DNA from: Diogma glabrata
Lineage: Eukaryota; Arthropoda; Insecta; Diptera; Cylindrotomidae
Reading direction: 5' to 3'
Length of the DNA stretch: 64,000 bases
Assembly: GCA_963693315.1 (NCBI GenBank)
Contig: OY856186.1
Span: 302,752,586 to 302,816,585, forward strand
Shown: piece after piece, positions 21,264-32,982 of the stretch
How positions within the stretch are numbered: the stretch's first letter is position 1
How the letters are laid out: each line of letters begins with the position of its first letter
Position numbers and translations under genes: made by a program
The notes under the pieces: model-generated
The model's database searches: none
Seen by the model: the letters and a program-made list of their open reading frames with translations, nothing else
What the model was told of the DNA's origin: nothing

Positions 21264-22386
21264 TATAGTAGAATTTTTTTACCAGCGAACACGAAATTTG
21301 TTTGTTATGCGCATACTGATATGCACATTCGCGAATATTCAGTGTCTCGATTAAAATATTAAAAAAAACTGTTGAGGTCCCATTGAAATGGACAAAAAAA
21401 ACGCATAAAATTAATAAACTACTATTGAAATTCAAACAATTTTTTTTTTTTTTTTTAATAAAATGTGTTGTGTAATGTGTCACAACAGTAGTATGTGTCA
21501 CAACAACATGTATGTATGTAGTATGTAGTATGTGCGTACGTATGTAGTATGTGTCACAACAACACATAAATACCTTTTAAGACCTAGGTCTAGACCTGGG
21601 TCCCACAACAACTGGCGTTCCAAGGTGTATATTAACGCTTTTTTTTAAACATCTGTGGGTTGAAGCCACCTGAGACTAAGTGTTCCGGCAAACTATTCCA
21701 TTTGTACGCAGTTCGGACAAAGAAGTCTCTCTGTGATCTACCAGTATGACAGCGCGGGATCTTTACCGTTTCACCGGTTGCGGCAGCCGATTGCCGAGTG
21801 GAACGGGGGTAAGAATAAGTTTGAGGCATGATGCCGCTGATTTCATCTGAGCACTGCTGATGACGATATTTGTAAAAAACAACGAGGTCAGCAACAGTGC
21901 GACGATGTTGTAGGGAATCAAGTTTTGATTTCAAAGTTCGATCACCTACAATTCGTATAGCTCGCTTTTGAACAGAGTCCAAGAGGGCCAAGATGGAAAC
22001 AGGCAGCACCCCAAACTTGACAGCAGTACTCCATACAGGGACGAATATAGGACTTATAAACATGGAGCAATTGGTATGGCTTTATTGGATTGGTATGAAT
22101 TATAATAGAAAACTAAAAACTAGTAAAAATATTAATGATTTTTGTAGGTAATATAACAAAATTTTGATAATTAAAACTAATTATAATAAAAATAACGACG
22201 CCTATGTAAACAAATATCACAACAAACAAATGGTACGAACTACTAGCAGTAAAAATTTAACTAATATAATTGTTTTGATAACAAATTTATCCCAAAATAA
22301 TACATCTCTGTTTTACATTTTGTCTTATCTTTTATCTCTTCCTGCGTCCTATCTCAAAAATTCGCTGGTAAAAAAATTCTACTATA
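21264..22386. mobile_element. Possible TA-flanked inverted-repeat element, LINE nested inside
   Basis: A perfect 26-bp inverted repeat links 21264-21289 (TATAGTAGAATTTTTTTACC... onward) and 22361-22386. If the outermost TA pair is a target duplication, the element is 21266-22384 with 24-bp terminal repeats, as in Tc1/mariner-type MITEs. No transposase is seen. A LINE 3' part fills 21430-22080. Confidence 0.45.
21430..22080 (-). pseudogene. LINE 3' part (same family as 12.9-14.7 kb), minus strand
   Basis: The minus strand 21632-22063 is open for 143 residues, including SVQKRAIRIVGDRTLKSKLD, VFYKYRHQQCSDEISGIMPQ, QTYSYPRSTRQSAA, RDFFVRTAYKWNSLPEHLVS and GGFNPQMF. This is the C-terminal region after RT, equal to 14200-14560. 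It is 5'-truncated at about 22080. Its 3' end (lower coordinates) runs into ACACATAAATACC and a minisatellite of TATGTAGTATGTGTCACAAC units at 21480-21570. It is the best-preserved C-terminus of this family in the window. Confidence 0.8.
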
Positions 22387-23730
22387 CTTGAATGTGCGAG
22401 TAGGACAGAAACTGGCGGGAGAGTTACTACAACATATTTTGTTTTTACTTGCCACTCGCCTTCCCTCTCCACATTGAAAAACTTAATCGTATTGTATTCG
22501 GTTGATTTCGACAAAAAATTATTTGATTTTTACATAATAAATGTTAAAAGACACCGAATATTAGCTGACTTTGGTTATTTATCTGTCAATTTTTTTTAAA
22601 AAGGAAAACAACGAAAAATCAACTCGCATACAACTGGCAAGTAACTGCCATCGTGTGAAGTGTGAACAGTACAGACGAGAACAGCTACTGTCCAATTTTT
22701 TTTAGAAGAGTGAACAGGCTGTCTACTGGCACACCAGTAGCTCGCATCGTATAAACTGGGCTTTAGATTGATTTGCATTTTAATTTAAAAAGTTCTAAAC
22801 TGTAACAAGGCCTGTATCCTGGGAAGCTAGAAAGTTACAAAGAAATTAATATGTCTGGCTCAAATTTTCCCATAGGTAGAGTGTACTTTGTCGAACAAAG
22901 AATAACCAAGTTATTCTTTTTTTTTCGAGAGAGTGGAGAGGAGAATGTAAACATGTGAGGTAGATATCTAAATCCAACATAACTGTAATTTGAAGTAATA
23001 AACAACAGGTTATATTTTAATGACTAACTTCTCGTGATCATAGCAATATCATATTTGCGAAGAAAAAAATGTCAGAAACTGTCATGACACTTGATAAGGT
23101 ATTTTTAAATCGCTCCATCTTCTAATTTTAATTCTAATCTATGTAATTAAATTTATCTTTTTCTACGTCTCTGATATAAGTCTCACTAAAAATTTAAACT
23201 TATATAGCAATTAATAATCTAGAAATAAATTTTTTGAATTTATAAATCGTAATAGCTAAACTAACAAGTTTTTAGATTAGAATCATATGTACATCGGTTA
23301 TTAGAAAATATGACAACCACTACACAACTCTCTTTTTTCACAATAATTTGAGAAATAATTTTGTTGCAATTTGAGTAAAATTCAATTTATTGTTTGTAAG
23401 TTACTTTTGTTAAAAAATAAAAACTGTAAATTTCTTACTAATGTATGCAATTTTAATATAATTTATACTGCGTTTACAACGCTATAGCAAATAAGTCGAT
23501 TGTAAATTATTTCACACCTTGTAAAATTTAGTACTGTAATGTGGCGATCATTAGACCTTTACCAAACTTGGAACCGGGTGTATTAATAGCTGCTCCTGTG
23601 TGAAAATTTAAAGACAGTAAAAACGGGTTTTCTATCGATTGAAAATATTATGGTGTGTTCGAAATGTGTTTGAGTTTATAATATTTATCACTTCATTTGT
23701 GATTTGTAGTAATTAACCAATCAAGTTATT
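22387..23730. other. Intron 1, no gene
   Basis: No coding region could be supported. 22610-22770 contains the inverted words ACTGGCAAGTAACTGCCATCG and CACCAGTAGCTCGCATCG and may be a MITE remnant. Confidence 0.35.
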
Positions 23731-25425
23731 AGATTAGATTAGATTAGAAAGTGGTAGACAAATTGCGCGAGACGGAACTTGTCCTGGCACGCAGACTCTA
23801 CGGTCCATAGCACCGTGTCCAAGTGTTGATTCATAACAACTATTCCACAAACTTTTCTGTCTGGTTAATGAAATCCAAGACCGACTGTATAGGCGACAGT
23901 TTTATGGTGCTGGCCTCTACAGTGTCAGCCAAAAATCCTGTGCAAAACCTACCTATCTGGTATGCATGCTAATTGATACTTAGTGGAAACTGTATTAAGG
24001 CGGTGGCGGTGTCCCTTATATAACGGTCAACCAGTCTTTCCAGAGTTTTGAGGACAAAGGAGTTGAGACTTATTGGTCGGAGTGACTTGGCTACACTGTA
24101 GTTGGTTTTACCTGGTTTAAGTATGAAAACAACATTAGCTTCTGAAAGACTCGCCACGCTTCTGGGACATAGCCATATGCCAGACATGCTTTATAAATAT
24201 TATGCAATGATTCAATGAGGCCATCAACATTATTTTGCAGCATGCATGGATAGATTCCATCAGGACCCGGTGATTTGAACGGGTTGAAGGAATCTATGGC
24301 CCATATCAGAGATCTGATGTTCACCACATTCCCAGCCAAGATCCAGCTATCTTTATTTGGAGTAACTGTTAGTTGTTCCCTCATTCTAACAGTGGAACTG
24401 CTGCCAGAAAAATGTGTACAAAGCAGATGTTGCGCCGTTTCTTCCACAGATTCCGTATACCGCCCAGTTGGCATAAGCAGTAATTGGGTTCCTTTGAGAG
24501 TGCTCTATGAAGCCTTACTGCCACAGGATAGCTCTCAATTGACTCACAGAACTTCTTCCAAGCAATCTCTCTAGCATCCTGGATACCGTTTTTATATTCC
24601 CTCCGACTAGTAAGATAAGCGATCCAGTTATCGGTATTATTTGTTCGCTTGGCTTTATTTGAAAGTTTCCTGACTGATCTCAGTTTTTTCAGTTTTCTGT
24701 TCCACCAGGGGAGTTTACTTCATAATTGAACGCCCCGAGTGGACGAAGAATCTTCGAAAGCCTTAACCATACACTCTTTAATCCGGTACGTAACATTATC
24801 AATGTCTTGTATTCAGTGATCGATGGATCCACGTCTAGAAACATTTGGCTAAGAAGTGATCTGTACATATCCCAATCAGTTGATATGGGATTCCTAAAAC
24901 TTTCTTTTAAGAATGTGTCGACCATAAATTCAAAATTTATGCACTTGTGGTCTGAAGTGAGAAATTTCTGAACTGCGCCAAATTCCATTATGCGCATTTG
25001 CATCGCACCCCAGGATCAAAGGCAGGTGCTTGTTGCTGCGAATTCCACCACTTTAACGAGATCTTGGGTTTGAATGGAATTGGAATCCTACGGTAAATAC
25101 AAGGAAGCGACGACTGGGTCGTAATTAACACCCTCGATCTTTACCGTAATTTTAACAGCAACGGCATCTTTGCCACTGCATTGGGGTATAAGGATACCGA
25201 AAATGTCGTTCGACATGTAAACGCACGAACAAGGGTTCTCCGTAACTGTTCCGACGCACACCCTGCCTTGTTTACAATTCAGGCCAAGTATATGATTTTT
25301 TTTACCCATGATTTCTGAATCAGAGCTATATTTGTATGCTGCATAACAATTGCTTGACACAATTCAGCGGAAGCAGATTTGTTATGCTGCAAGTTTATTT
25401 GTCGAGCTATACTGCTATCTAGCTA
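23731..25425 (-). pseudogene. I/LOA-type LINE, endonuclease plus RT fragments
   Basis: Read on the minus strand. The APE-type endonuclease starts at about 25420 (INLQHNKSASAELC, then NIALIQKSW) and includes 25088-25360. 24689-25003 holds FLTSDHKCINFE, matching the TSDHK/SDH motif of LINE endonucleases. The RT start is in 24091-24474 (FNPFKSPGPDGIYPCML). A frameshift leads to 23969-24187 (VVFILKPGKTNYSVAKSLRP, ISLNSFVLKTLERLVDRYIR). The KPGK...KSxRPISLxSFxLKTLERLxD series is characteristic of I/LOA/R1-group elements. The copy ends at a (TAATC)n-like run (ATTAGATTAGATTAG at 23731). It has multiple stops and is dead. Confidence 0.85.
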
Positions 25426-26885
25426 TACTAACTAGACTTTTTTATTTTAATGACAGAATCATCAAACGTCATTATATTTATAATTGTATGTCGCAAGAAT
25501 TGATTTTATAATTATGATCTTATATGTATCGCAATAATAAAAATTGTTTAAAAGTAAAAAATCGTCAATATGTACACTTATAGCGTTTTGTTTACAATTA
25601 ATTTCATTTAACATAATCAAAATCGACTTACCAATTACCTTTAGCAGTCTAATTTAATTTAACTGTACATCTTCGCAGTCTAAAATAAAACTAATTCAAT
25701 TTTACAAAAGGAATGCCTTACAATTTTTATAAATTTTCCCAAATATTCCAGAGAAGTAGATTCTTTACAAAGAAAGCTCAAGAAATTCTGATGGAATTTA
25801 TTGCATGTACATATTGTTTTAGTTATTACATATTTTATTTTTTGCTTTGTTCCTTTTTCTTGTGACCTTGATTTTAGATTTTAAATCTTATATAGGGGAA
25901 ATTGAGTTTAAACAAAATTTTTGTTGGATTTCATTGCGATTTGCGATTATGTCGAATCGTAGCAATACGATAAATTTTAGCAATTTCAGCTTAATAGACC
26001 CGGGTAGGGGGTAGTAAGATCGGCACTTTACGGTATGAGTTTACTGCACAGATTTTAGATTATAACACAGTTTAGTTCAATTTATTATCTGTCGTTGCTC
26101 AAATGAAATAGAAAAATATATTTAGAATTACGCCATTCTTCAAATTATTTGTTTCAAACCAAGCGAATAAATTCATATGGAAAGCAATAATGTAAACTGT
26201 AATCTTTGTATTGTATATATAATATTAAATTAGTGTCAAACCATTAGTGGTTTAAATAGTGTTAGATTACAGAATTAAATTCCCTCTACACTTTGATATG
26301 CCGCTGTGTACGCGGTATTATTTTTTCTAGTTTTCAATTTCTAGGATTTTCATCAAAATTTAAACTAGAAAAACAGAATTCAACAAAAAACCACAGTTAC
26401 AAATTACAAATTAATTATGGACTAGTGAATTAGATACATTTTGTTTTACAAATATTTAAACGGATTTTGCAAAATTATTGATGCTTACAATATAATGATG
26501 TAATTTTAAAATTATATAAAACGGTTTTGGTTATGAATAAAACAAATAGATAAATCATTCATTATTTATTATAAAAAAATAGATTTTTATATACTACTGC
26601 ACCAAATAATGTTATTAGATTAGGCTAGGATCGACCCAGATTTCTCACGCTAGGGCATTTATTTTCTTTCTGAAGCAATTGTTTGCATGTAGTAAAATAG
26701 TATTTTGAAATCAAGCATGCTTGTTGAAGGGCAAGAGATGCCTTCTTAAGAAGCCCATTGCCTCTCATGTTCCTCATAATATTTCTTCGCATAATATCTT
26801 TACTTGCGATTATAATAAAATTTTGTTTCTAAACTTCGATTTTTATCGCAGAAATACTGTTGTTTCATATACAAATTATACTAAT
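25426..26885. other. Intron 1, AT-rich, no gene
   Basis: Nothing could be supported on either strand. Confidence 0.4.
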
Positions 26886-26984
26886 GCAAAATAGTTTGAT
26901 TTTATAAAAACTGATAAAGAGTGTGGTGCTGTGTAATCTTAGCACCACACTCTTATCAGTTTTTATAAAATCAAACTATTTTGC
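26886..26984. repeat. Near-perfect hairpin, 44-45-bp arms, 10-bp loop
   Basis: 26886-26930 and 26941-26984 are reverse complements with one extra A in the left arm. The loop is GTGTAATCTT. It lies 147 bp before the splice acceptor of exon 2. In RNA it would form a long stem. It is likely a tiny palindromic MITE. Confidence 0.85.
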
Positions 26985-27132
26985 TAACTATTAGTATTAT
27001 ATAAATATTGTGATATGTAAAATCAAATTGCTAAGACATTGTAATTAAATAATTAAGATAAAAATTGTTGAATAAATAAATCATAAGATTGCTTAAAATT
27101 GTAATAATATTTAATTCATTTTTCTTTTTTAG

Positions 27133-27363
27133 CGTATTGGGGTCGTGGTGATCAAGCCGCAGCGGCAGCAGCAGCAGCTGCTGCTTCTAATCCTCTTTTT
27201 GGTTCTCCATTTGGTGCAGCGGGATTGGGATTACTACAGGGTTCTGGCGGTGGTTCTAGTTCCGGAAACGATAGATATTCACTTTCATCCCATCAACAAC
27301 ATCATAATACAATGGCAGTTGCAGCATCACAAGCGGCCAGTCTTGCGGGCCTGCATCCAGCTA
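27133..27363 (+). CDS. tou: toutatis/BAZ2-like gene, coding exon 2
   Basis: The acceptor is TTTCTTTTTTAG (27131-27132) and the donor GTGAGT is at 27364. Joined to exon 1 it encodes residues 56-132: AYWGRGDQ, a nine-alanine run, SNPLFGSPFGAAGLGLLQ, a Gly/Ser stretch, then HQQHH and LAGLHPA. No folded domain is seen; such low-complexity stretches are usual in the N-terminal half of insect toutatis proteins. The exon enters and leaves in phase 1. Without the join the exon has no function of its own. Confidence 0.8.
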
Positions 27364-28479
27364 GTGAGTTAGAAACGGTTTTTATTTATTTCTATAAATT
27401 TACTATTAATAATTTTACACAAAAAAAATATTACTTACCATTATCAACGTTTTAATTTGTTGTTTTGTTATTACAAAACAATCAGCTCAGTTTTGTTTTA
27501 TTTATTTACTAATTTCAATAACAACTTAATAAAATAGCTTACGAAAAATAGTTCGGCTTACAATACATTAGAATTATTCTGTGGAACGACTTTTGTAGTA
27601 AATGTTTGTCTTGTTTTTTTAAGTTTTATTTCTTATTTTATTACATTTCAAGCATTAAAGCATTTTAAACGATCACGCCTTTTTTATATAAATACATATC
27701 GAAGTAATTTTATTTAAATTATATTTTTCTTTAAATTTAATATTCATAGAATGAGAAATGATTAATTGGTTTTTTATATTTAACTCTAAAAATAAAAGAT
27801 TATACAGTGGTTTATACTTTCCACTATTTTTGTATTAGGAAAGCATTATGGGACTATTGGATTAAAGTTAATACGAGGTGAAATGAATAAGACGAAAACA
27901 GCTTAACAAGAAGTTAAGCAACAAAATTAATGTTAAATATCAATATAAATATTTATTTTAATGTCGATATATCCAAATAAATCGATTACCTAAATCAATT
28001 AGATTGTTTTGCTATATATTGTGCTTCTGTGAAATAGAAGATATCAGGAGCAACACCGGAATTTACACCAAAATTTTCAAACGGTTTGTTCCAGACACGA
28101 GTGACATAATCTTCAGACTTTGAGTGTGTACCACATATTCGTATCAAGCGCTCCCAGTGAGGAAGTTGGTATAGTAACTTCTAGGGTAGGCATACAAATC
28201 GTTTTTTTAAATTAAAATACGTCTTCAACCACACATATAAATTCTTTGAAGAACTGGGTCTCACGGCGTTATGACGTGGTAATTAAAATCTAATTTTGTC
28301 GGTTGATGAAGAATATGTACTTAAATGATTTCATTTATATTCAGATTCACTTAAGCGGGTTATTAGTATCAAAGTGTGGAATGTAAACAGTTCAGTTGTT
28401 GTCGCTATCAGATTGTCGATTAAAACGAGATGCAATGCAACGAGTTTTAGTCAGGTGACGATATATCGATATCGATATC
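27364..28479. other. Intron 2, first part, no gene
   Basis: Intron 2 runs from 27364 to 56515 (29.2 kb). This part is AT-rich. At 28457-28482 lies GACGATATATCGATATCGAT and its continuation, a cluster of overlapping TATCGATA/CGATA words. Confidence 0.45.
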
Positions 28480-30170
28480 GTCAAACACATGTGCTTATAC
28501 ATGGATATTGACAACGCTGTCCCCATCAAACAAAGACACTATCCGATAACACAAGCAATAGAGAAAATGATGGGAGATGAGTTGGATCGTGTGCCGGCGC
28601 TTGATGTCATCGAGAACACTGCCAGTCCTTGGAGCTCGCTAGTGGTTCTGGTACGCGAACATGGCAAAACCTCGCCAGTGTTTAGACTCCAATTCCCCAT
28701 TTAAGGTCCTGTGTCTTCGTATATATAGTTGATTTTTTGATCGTTACTGACACATATTAGAAGATTGTTTGCCATGGCTTGTTACTACCGTCGGTTTATT
28801 TCTGCATTCGTCTCATTGACCGTACCAATATAGGATTTGTAAAAAAAAATCTATTAACAAATAAGTGTGAATCTCCAAAGCTGATGTGGCCTTTAACTCG
28901 TTAAAGAAAGCATTGACTTCAGCACCTCCCTATCGCATATATGTCCAAGAAACTGAACTTAGCTCAACGTAATTACTCAGTTAGTAAAAGGGAATGCCTT
29001 GCTGCCATCCTAAGTATTAAGAAATTCCGTGCCTACATAGAGCGTCACCCTTTTAAGATCATTACATATCACGCTTCTCTTAAGTGGTTGATGCAGCAGA
29101 AAATATGTCAGATCGTCTGGCACGATGGAGCATGAAGCTGTTAGGATGCATTTTTGACTTTGAACTTCGACGTGGTAAGCTAAACGTGGTGCCCGATGCT
29201 CCATCATGAATGTTTTCGGTTGATTCTGTTACTGATAATGAAACATGTTATTTGAATTCCCCTGCTTACAAAAGTGACAATTATCTTAAATTAGTGAAGA
29301 TAATCGACACGATCCCTCCTCGATTAACGCACGTCCGGTGAACTTCTGTATAATTCTCCCAGAGCGATGTTACGCCGTAAATTGAAATTGGAAAATTGTT
29401 TGATCACTTCCCTAAAATCGAAAAGAATGGATCAACTATTGTACATTGATGTAATGGGTCCTTACCCCCGAACTAAGTCTGGTCATATAGTAATTTCGAT
29501 TGCCTTAGACCATCTCGCTAAGTTTCTTTTTCCTTTACGAAAAATTACCGCCGAGCCTACCTGTCAACTGGTAGAAACCAATGTGTATGTTTTTGGTTGT
29601 CCCGAAACAATTGTCTCGGACATTGGACGGCAGTTTAGATCCAAATTGTTTGAAACCTTCCTTTCAAGGTATGGGGTTCACCAAACCTTTACAGCTCTAT
29701 ACTCTACCTAAGCTAACGCGTCCGAGCAGGTGAAAAGAAGTGTCATTCCTGGATTACGTACGTACCTGACAGAAGACCATACTCGGTGTGACGTGCATCT
29801 TAGCGAAATAGCTTTGCTATTCGATGTTCTATACATCAAACTTTAGGTCGGTCTTCCTTATTATCCCTTCTTTGGAGTACCAACGATCACTCATGGTACG
29901 TCCTTCTCTTTACTTCTTAAATTGTCTGGAAGAGGGAGAAAATCTTGAACGTCCACATTAATTATCCATGATTCGTCCCCGAATTAAAGAGCTGAACGCT
30001 GAAACATTTGTGCAAAATGGAGCTTGCTACAATTCGCGTGCCCGGAAACGCCTTTTTGTCCCCGGTGGGCGGTGACATCATCTTCCGTCAAAACCTCGTT
30101 TTGAGAGACGCTGGAAAGCAGTTAAGGGTTAAATTGGCTTCAAAATTTGTGAAAACCAAAGTTATCAGGT
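28480..30170 (+). pseudogene. Ty3/gypsy LTR-retrotransposon pol relic
   Basis: Domains in order: the RT start at 28489-28704 (PIKQRHYPITQAIEKMM, ...VIENTASPWSSLVVLV), then a deletion; RNase H at 28941-29200 (LAQRNYSVSKRECLAAILSI, then a THxxLKWL-like stretch changed to YHASLKWLM, and a degraded LSDRLARW); and the integrase core at 29430-29700 (LYIDVMGPYPRTKSGH, with the first catalytic Asp; VSDIGRQFRSKLF, where the usual SDxGxQF has its second Asp; YGVHQTFTALYST). The integrase C-terminus is at about 30070-30170 (VLRDAGKQLRVKLASKF). Most of RT, including YxDD, is missing. No LTRs were found. It is dead. Confidence 0.85.
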
Positions 30171-30443
30171 TATTTGGTAACGCGTAATACTAACTGGAGG
30201 ATGTTATTTCCCGACGACGTAAAATACACCATTAGACGTGCGTCAATAGACATATGCTGCCCTCTATTTCTCATTTCCTATTGTCCGGTGAGTCCTTTCT
30301 TATATATTTATTTTTTCTTATTTTCTTTTCCTCTAGTTCTCATTTTATTTCCTATTGTCCGATGAGTCCCTTCCCTTTTTCTTATATACTGGATCTCCCA
30401 TACCTTTATTCGGTCGGTCCTCTGCTTTAATTTTTTTTGTCTA

Positions 30444-30515
30444 GCCCGGCTGGCTCAGTCCGTAGAGCCTGAGAGTTTTTATCTCGGGGTTTTGGTTCGA
30501 ATATGGCTCCCATTT
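30444..30515 (+). repeat. tRNA-Lys-like sequence (SINE head or tRNA pseudogene)
   Basis: It starts GCCCGGCTGGCTCAGTCCGT with a good box A, then GAGAGTTTTTATCTC. The latter reads as an anticodon arm with loop GTTTTTA and anticodon TTT (Lys). GGTTCGAATATGG is box B-like. The 3' acceptor strand does not pair with GCCCGGC and the T stem is broken, so this is not a working tRNA gene. Confidence 0.55.
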
Positions 30516-31254
30516 CACTTCTTGGTTTTTTATGATTCTCAGGACGAATGTAGTCAACCATATTTCCTCCTTTCGTCCTGTCCTGTAATGGGCAAGATAT
30601 TCGATGTCAGTCGTACTTCCATTTCCCGTTCTCTTTACTTACAGTAATATATTATAGCGTTATTCGAAAATGTATGTATAACATTTCCAATAAATTTTCA
30701 ACCCAGATGTTTTTAAAGACTTAATTATTTAAAATATTTCGAAGTACATCTGACCCTTCTGTGAAGCCCATATTGAATTCTTTTTCTATTTTCTAATAAT
30801 TGAAAACTAAAAGGATTTCAAAAAATGCGAAATAACCAATTTGATAATACAATTTATGCTGACGATATTTTTTTTGGATTGTGCCATTGGAATTTATTTT
30901 GTTCGTTTTTTTGTTTGGAAAACGACAGTTGGTTTTTGGATATTGAATTGGCGAGGTTGGTTGAGTTTTTGCGAATCCCTCTGCACTTCTGTCACACCAC
31001 TGGATAAAGTGAAAGTGTATGGTCCCTATGTGATATTCGGGATCTACCATGAAATATATCTTATTCTTGGCAAACAGTAATATCAGAACATTAAGTTAAC
31101 CATTAGTTGTCCTAGATAAAACTATAGAAAACTGATATGAACGCTCAACCAATAGATAGATATAACAAAAACTAACAAAAAATCAGCACACAGAAAAAAA
31201 AATCGAATAGAATATCGGTGACGAATTTATAAAAACAACGAAACACAGCCACAT
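30516..31254. other. Intron 2, no gene
   Basis: Open stretches of 60-85 codons exist on both strands at 30793-31080, but they overlap each other and match nothing recognisable. Confidence 0.35.
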
Positions 31255-31340
31255 TTATACGATGTTGTAGAGAATCAAGTTTCCATGTCAAATTTCGACC
31301 CCTCACAATTTGAATAGTACGCTTTTGAGCAAAAAGGTGC
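31255..31340 (-). mobile_element. Short LINE remnant, minus strand
   Basis: CGATGTTGTAGAGAATCAAG and the following 60 bases match 21905-21980, the stretch encoding QKRAIRIVG...LDSLQHR in the LINE family at 12.9-14.7 kb. It is an isolated internal piece of about 85 bp. Confidence 0.6.
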
Positions 31341-31424
31341 AAATGATACTAATGCAGCACTATAAATTTAGTTTATAAATATAGTAATTGATATGATATC
31401 AAATATTTCTCTTATACATTAGAC

Positions 31425-31800
31425 GACTAGCATTACGTAAGTGTTCAGGCTTGGGTCGGATACGGCTTTCCCTACCACTGATAGGGATCTATTAGGCACC
31501 CTTAACAGATCATGATCAGTAATATTAATGTAACATCTCAAACAATCCGGATCCGGATCAGCTCTACTAGAACCGTAAAAACAATAACTAGTCATTCTTT
31601 TGGTCTTCGCAGTCCGGACCGAAACAGGACCAATAAGACGTGCCCTATTAATGAAATCAGGAATGGTTTCTGATAGGACCCTGGTGCAAATATCCTATTA
31701 GACTTACCTTATTAAACCCTGATCCGGCCCGGATTATAATTAGACATCACCGAACAAAATGCTTGTCGAGATGGTCGTTTTGAGGTAAATAATTAACAAT
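31425..31800 (-). repeat. Dispersed repeat with TCCTGATC and CCGGGCC words
   Basis: Its reverse complement matches 42345-42640, for example ATAATCCGGGCCGGATCAG, then AATAAGGTAAGTC and CGGACTGCGAA. It is noncoding. The class is unknown. Confidence 0.6.
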
Positions 31801-32155
31801 TGCAACTCCCCTGAACTTTCACATACTCCCATTTGTTCACGACACGATATTTATTGACATATCATGGCGAAACTCTATCTTTGATCTGAAGACAATCAAT
31901 TGCTGTGTTTTGGTTAATTTAAAATGTAAAAGATTTTGGTTATACACGTCACAAATTTTAGGTTACTCTCTTTTATTTATGTCTCCGGACGGAAATTAAT
32001 TGTGCAAGCGTTTTACCATTTAAGAACAAAATATCTATATTGTTGTTAAAAAGCAACACACAAAAAATCGTCTATAGAAACCGAAATGAATCAGTTGTTC
32101 AGAAAATTTTGAATAAGTCATCGCTCCTTAACATAATTCCCCGTCACAGATATCG
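31801..32155. other. Intron 2, no feature
   Basis: Nothing could be supported between the dispersed repeat and CCC-family copy B. Confidence 0.35.
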
Positions 32156-32968
32156 CCCATACAAGGTTGTACAACTGGTCCAGTAATGGTCCATTACTGG
32201 CCGCCAGTAATGCAGCAATGGGCGAGTACTGGCAACCACGACTGGGCCATTAACATAATTTTACTGGATGATAACTTCGGACAATAAATGGTTGCCATTC
32301 TTGGGCCAAATACTGGCAACCATGACTGGACCGTTAAAAAAAATATACATTATTATCATATGTAAATTTAAATAACTTAAATACAAACTAATTTAAAATA
32401 AAATAAAAATGACGGAAAAAATTCAAAACTCCCCATACAACTGGTTCAGTTGCAAGAATGGCTGAGTAATGGCAAACACCGCCCTGACTCCGCCAGTACT
32501 CCGCCATAAAAAAAAATATAAAATAATATTTTTTATACATAAATTTAAATAAATTATTTACAAAATAATTAAAATAAAATAGAAATGAAAAATAAATTAA
32601 AACATATACCAACCTTTTCTTTATTACCATAGTCTTTCAACCGACAAGGCGATAACTAAACTATATGTGAAAATTTTCAAACTATGTATTTCTAAAAGGG
32701 ATAATACTCTAGTGAAATTTAAAAAAAATGACAGATCGGTAAATTCATGGCTACAGTACTGGACCAATAAAAATAGCCAAGTAATATTTACCATTCATGG
32801 GCCATTGCTTGGCCATTCAAAGGTAACAATATACTGGCTATTTTCTGTAAACCATAGATCGGCCGATGCTTGGTTCTAGTATTGGCCCAATAACAATAGC
32901 CAAGTACTGTTAACCATTAATGAACCAGTGCTTGGCCGTATGTCAATGTCTGGCAAAACCTACTTGGG
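32156..32968 (+). repeat. CCC-family mobile repeat, copy B (813 bp)
   Basis: It starts CCCATACAAGGTTGTACAAC and ends AAAACCTACTTGGG. The dinucleotide CG flanks both ends (32154-32155 and 32969-32970). The order of internal words matches copy E closely, including the blocks around GTAATGCAGCAATGG, TTACTGGATGATAAC and AACTCCCCATACAACTGG. Confidence 0.85.
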
Positions 32969-32982
32969 CGACGAACATTATA

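Noticed and set aside
21480..21570. Satellite or telomere-like repeat (TATGTAGTATGTGTCACAAC)
   Set aside because: It is a short expansion of the LINE's own 3' end sequence GTGTCACAACAACA.
23600..25425. Host gene on the minus strand in intron 1
   Set aside because: All readable parts belong to LINE endonuclease and RT with frameshifts.
30444..30515. Functional tRNA-Lys gene
   Set aside because: The acceptor stem does not pair and the T arm is broken.
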